Under the pieces are notes generated by a model. That model was given only the letters and a program-made list of their open reading frames with translations, had not been told where the DNA came from and did not search any database. Shown piece after piece: positions 63,035 through 64,000 of a DNA stretch of 64,000 nucleotides. Location of the stretch: assembly GCF_014256275.1 (NCBI RefSeq), contig NZ_JACCFE010000002.1, positions 5,436,001 through 5,500,000 on the forward strand. The letters run 5' to 3'. Both the position numbers and the translations under genes were made by a program. Positions within the stretch are counted from its first letter, which is position 1; each line of letters opens with the position of its first letter. The stretch comes from Rhodococcus sp. 4CII. GTDB lineage: Bacteria > Actinomycetota > Actinomycetes > Mycobacteriales > Mycobacteriaceae.

Positions 63035-63942
63035 CGAGTGTGAGAGAAGCGATCGCGGCGGACACCGCGCCGTCAGGTCCGGTCGCGCCGGCAGATCGAG
63101 CCGCACCGGAGAAGCGGCAGCGGCCGCGTCTGTCGATCGACGCGGTGGGGAAATACTTGAAGGAGACGCCCATTCGAAGTCTCGAGACGTTGGGGAGATC
63201 GGCCGAACTCGCGGCGAACATATTGAGGCACACCGTATCCGACACCATTGCGCTGCGGCTGCCCATCGAAGAGGTGGCCACCCAGATGTGGAAGCTCCTC
63301 AAGGTCACCGCACTGCCCGCGCTGCTGATGGCGGTGCCGATCGGCGCCGAGGTGTCGGTCCAGGTCGGTGGAATCATGAACCAGGTCGGCGCGAATTCAT
63401 TGGCGGGTGCCGCCAGTGGACTCGGCGTGGTGGGACAGGGGGCGCCGATGGCGGCGGGACTCCTGATGAGCGGTGCGGCCGCATCGGCCATCGCGTCCGA
63501 TCTCGGTGCTCGCGCGATTCGCGAAGAGATCGAAGCGATCCGGGTGATGGGTATCGACCCGGTCCAGAGGTTGGTCGTCCCGCGGTTCCTCGCGATGATC
63601 GCCATCGCGCCGATGCTGTGCATCGTGATCGTCGCGGCAGGCGTGGCCGCGGGGCTGGTGATCTCCGCGAACGTCAACGACGTGGTGCCCGGCAGCTTCT
63701 GGCAATCGTTCGGTTCGTTCGCAACGCCGACCGATCTGGCCTTCTCCGTGCTCAAGTCGGTGATCTTCGCGGCGCTCGTCGTGTTGATCGCCAGCCTGCG
63801 CGGGCTCGAAGCGAAGGGCGGCCCGAAGGGCGTCGCCAACGCGGTCAACGCCTCGGTGGTACTCAGTGTCTTCTGCATCTTCATGACCAATCTCGTGGTC
63901 AGCCAGGTACAGATGATGTTCTTCCCGGCTCGGTTGGCGTGA
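63031..63942 (+). CDS. yrbEA: Mce-system permease YrbE, A type (MlaE family)
   Basis: A 303-residue MlaE/YrbE permease with about six transmembrane segments, preceded by a 60-residue basic, Pro-rich cytoplasmic N-terminus. The family motif is intact: ASDLGARAIREEIEAIRVMG and GIDPVQRLVVPRFLAMIAIA. GTG start overlaps the mkl stop by four bases and has AGGAG upstream. It forms the membrane channel of the importer with YrbEB and Mkl. Confidence 0.94.
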   Translation: MTSVREAIAADTAPSGPVAPADRAAPEKRQRPRLSIDAVGKYLKETPIRSLETLGRSAELAANILRHTVSDTIALRLPIEEVATQMWKLLKVTALPALLMAVPIGAEVSVQVGGIMNQVGANSLAGAASGLGVVGQGAPMAAGLLMSGAAASAIASDLGARAIREEIEAIRVMGIDPVQRLVVPRFLAMIAIAPMLCIVIVAAGVAAGLVISANVNDVVPGSFWQSFGSFATPTDLAFSVLKSVIFAALVVLIASLRGLEAKGGPKGVANAVNASVVLSVFCIFMTNLVVSQVQMMFFPARLA

Positions 63943-63943
63943 C

Positions 63944-64000
63944 GTGAACACACACTCCACGCGCCGCACCGGCCCCGCCGGTGGGATACTCCTGACGCCG
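63944..64000 (+). CDS. Start of the next mce-operon gene (probable YrbE, B type), partial
   Basis: A GTG two bases after the YrbEA stop opens a frame that stays open for 19 codons to the window edge (NTHSTRRTGPAGGILLTP). In mce operons the second YrbE permease follows here. The fragment is too short for homology, so the call rests on position. Confidence 0.5.
   Translation, partial: MNTHSTRRTGPAGGILLTP

Overview
The window is high-GC actinobacterial DNA, most probably from a Rhodococcus chromosome (R. jostii/R. opacus type). Evidence is the mycolic-acid lineage gene set (antigen-85-type mycolyltransferase, HBHA-like adhesin, Mkl ATPase plus YrbE permease of an Mce system, RamB next to isocitrate lyase) and a gene order resembling M. 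tuberculosis Rv0440-Rv0476 (groEL2, prolyl oligopeptidase, lpd, ramB, aceA, fadB2, Rv0474-like regulator, hbhA, DUF2516). Accessory blocks are inserted into this backbone. No rRNA, tRNA, CRISPR array, prophage or transposase was seen.

Region by region. 0.1-8.6 kb: a polyketide-cyclase-like SRPBCC protein, an orphan histidine ammonia-lyase converging on a DadA-type oxidoreductase, a PucR regulator whose 3' end lies in a perfect 59-bp tandem duplication, a frameshifted zinc alcohol dehydrogenase, a tandem Usp protein, a HAD phosphatase and a secreted protein of unknown function. 8.6-13.9 kb: groEL2 behind two CIRCE elements, a PspC protein, a PPK2 pseudogene with its kinase core deleted, a tiny hydrophobic peptide gene, a mycolyltransferase and an alpha/beta hydrolase. 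13.9-19.4 kb: prolyl oligopeptidase, lpd, a DUF5709 protein, and a divergent HxlR/quinone-oxidoreductase pair.

19.4-33.4 kb is a 14-kb block on one strand: urtABCDE (urea ABC importer), a GntR regulator translationally coupled to urtE, an SDR, a carboxymuconolactone-decarboxylase-like protein, an AtoE-type transporter, urea carboxylase and allophanate hydrolase. Together these would import urea and split it to ammonia and CO2 by the ATP-dependent, urease-independent route; the roles of the SDR, CMD and AtoE members are unexplained. 33.6-37.9 kb is the glyoxylate/acyl-CoA core (ramB, aceA, fadB2).

38-53.5 kb: a full-length MetE homologue that has lost three of the four catalytic zinc ligands, an AdhC-type dehydrogenase, an rsbW-sigF operon with nearby GAF-ANTAR and STAS signalling genes, a glycosyltransferase, small membrane proteins, an intact PPK2, a Baeyer-Villiger-like monooxygenase with a DUF4873 partner, TetR, DUF445, and the XRE-hbhA operon.

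53.5-64 kb: an AurF-type diiron oxygenase coupled to a MerR regulator and a frameshifted hydrolase; then a ferredoxin-ferredoxin reductase, SDR, ferredoxin, cytochrome P450, TetR and the start of an mce operon. The reductase, ferredoxin and P450 make a complete NADPH-to-P450 chain, and a shared ATTTGTATC-type element before the reductase, TetR and mce genes suggests one regulon coupling uptake of a hydrophobic substrate to its oxidation.

Two genes (5.3-6.3 kb and 55.3-56.3 kb) are each broken by one missing G, so sequencing error and real inactivation both remain possible.
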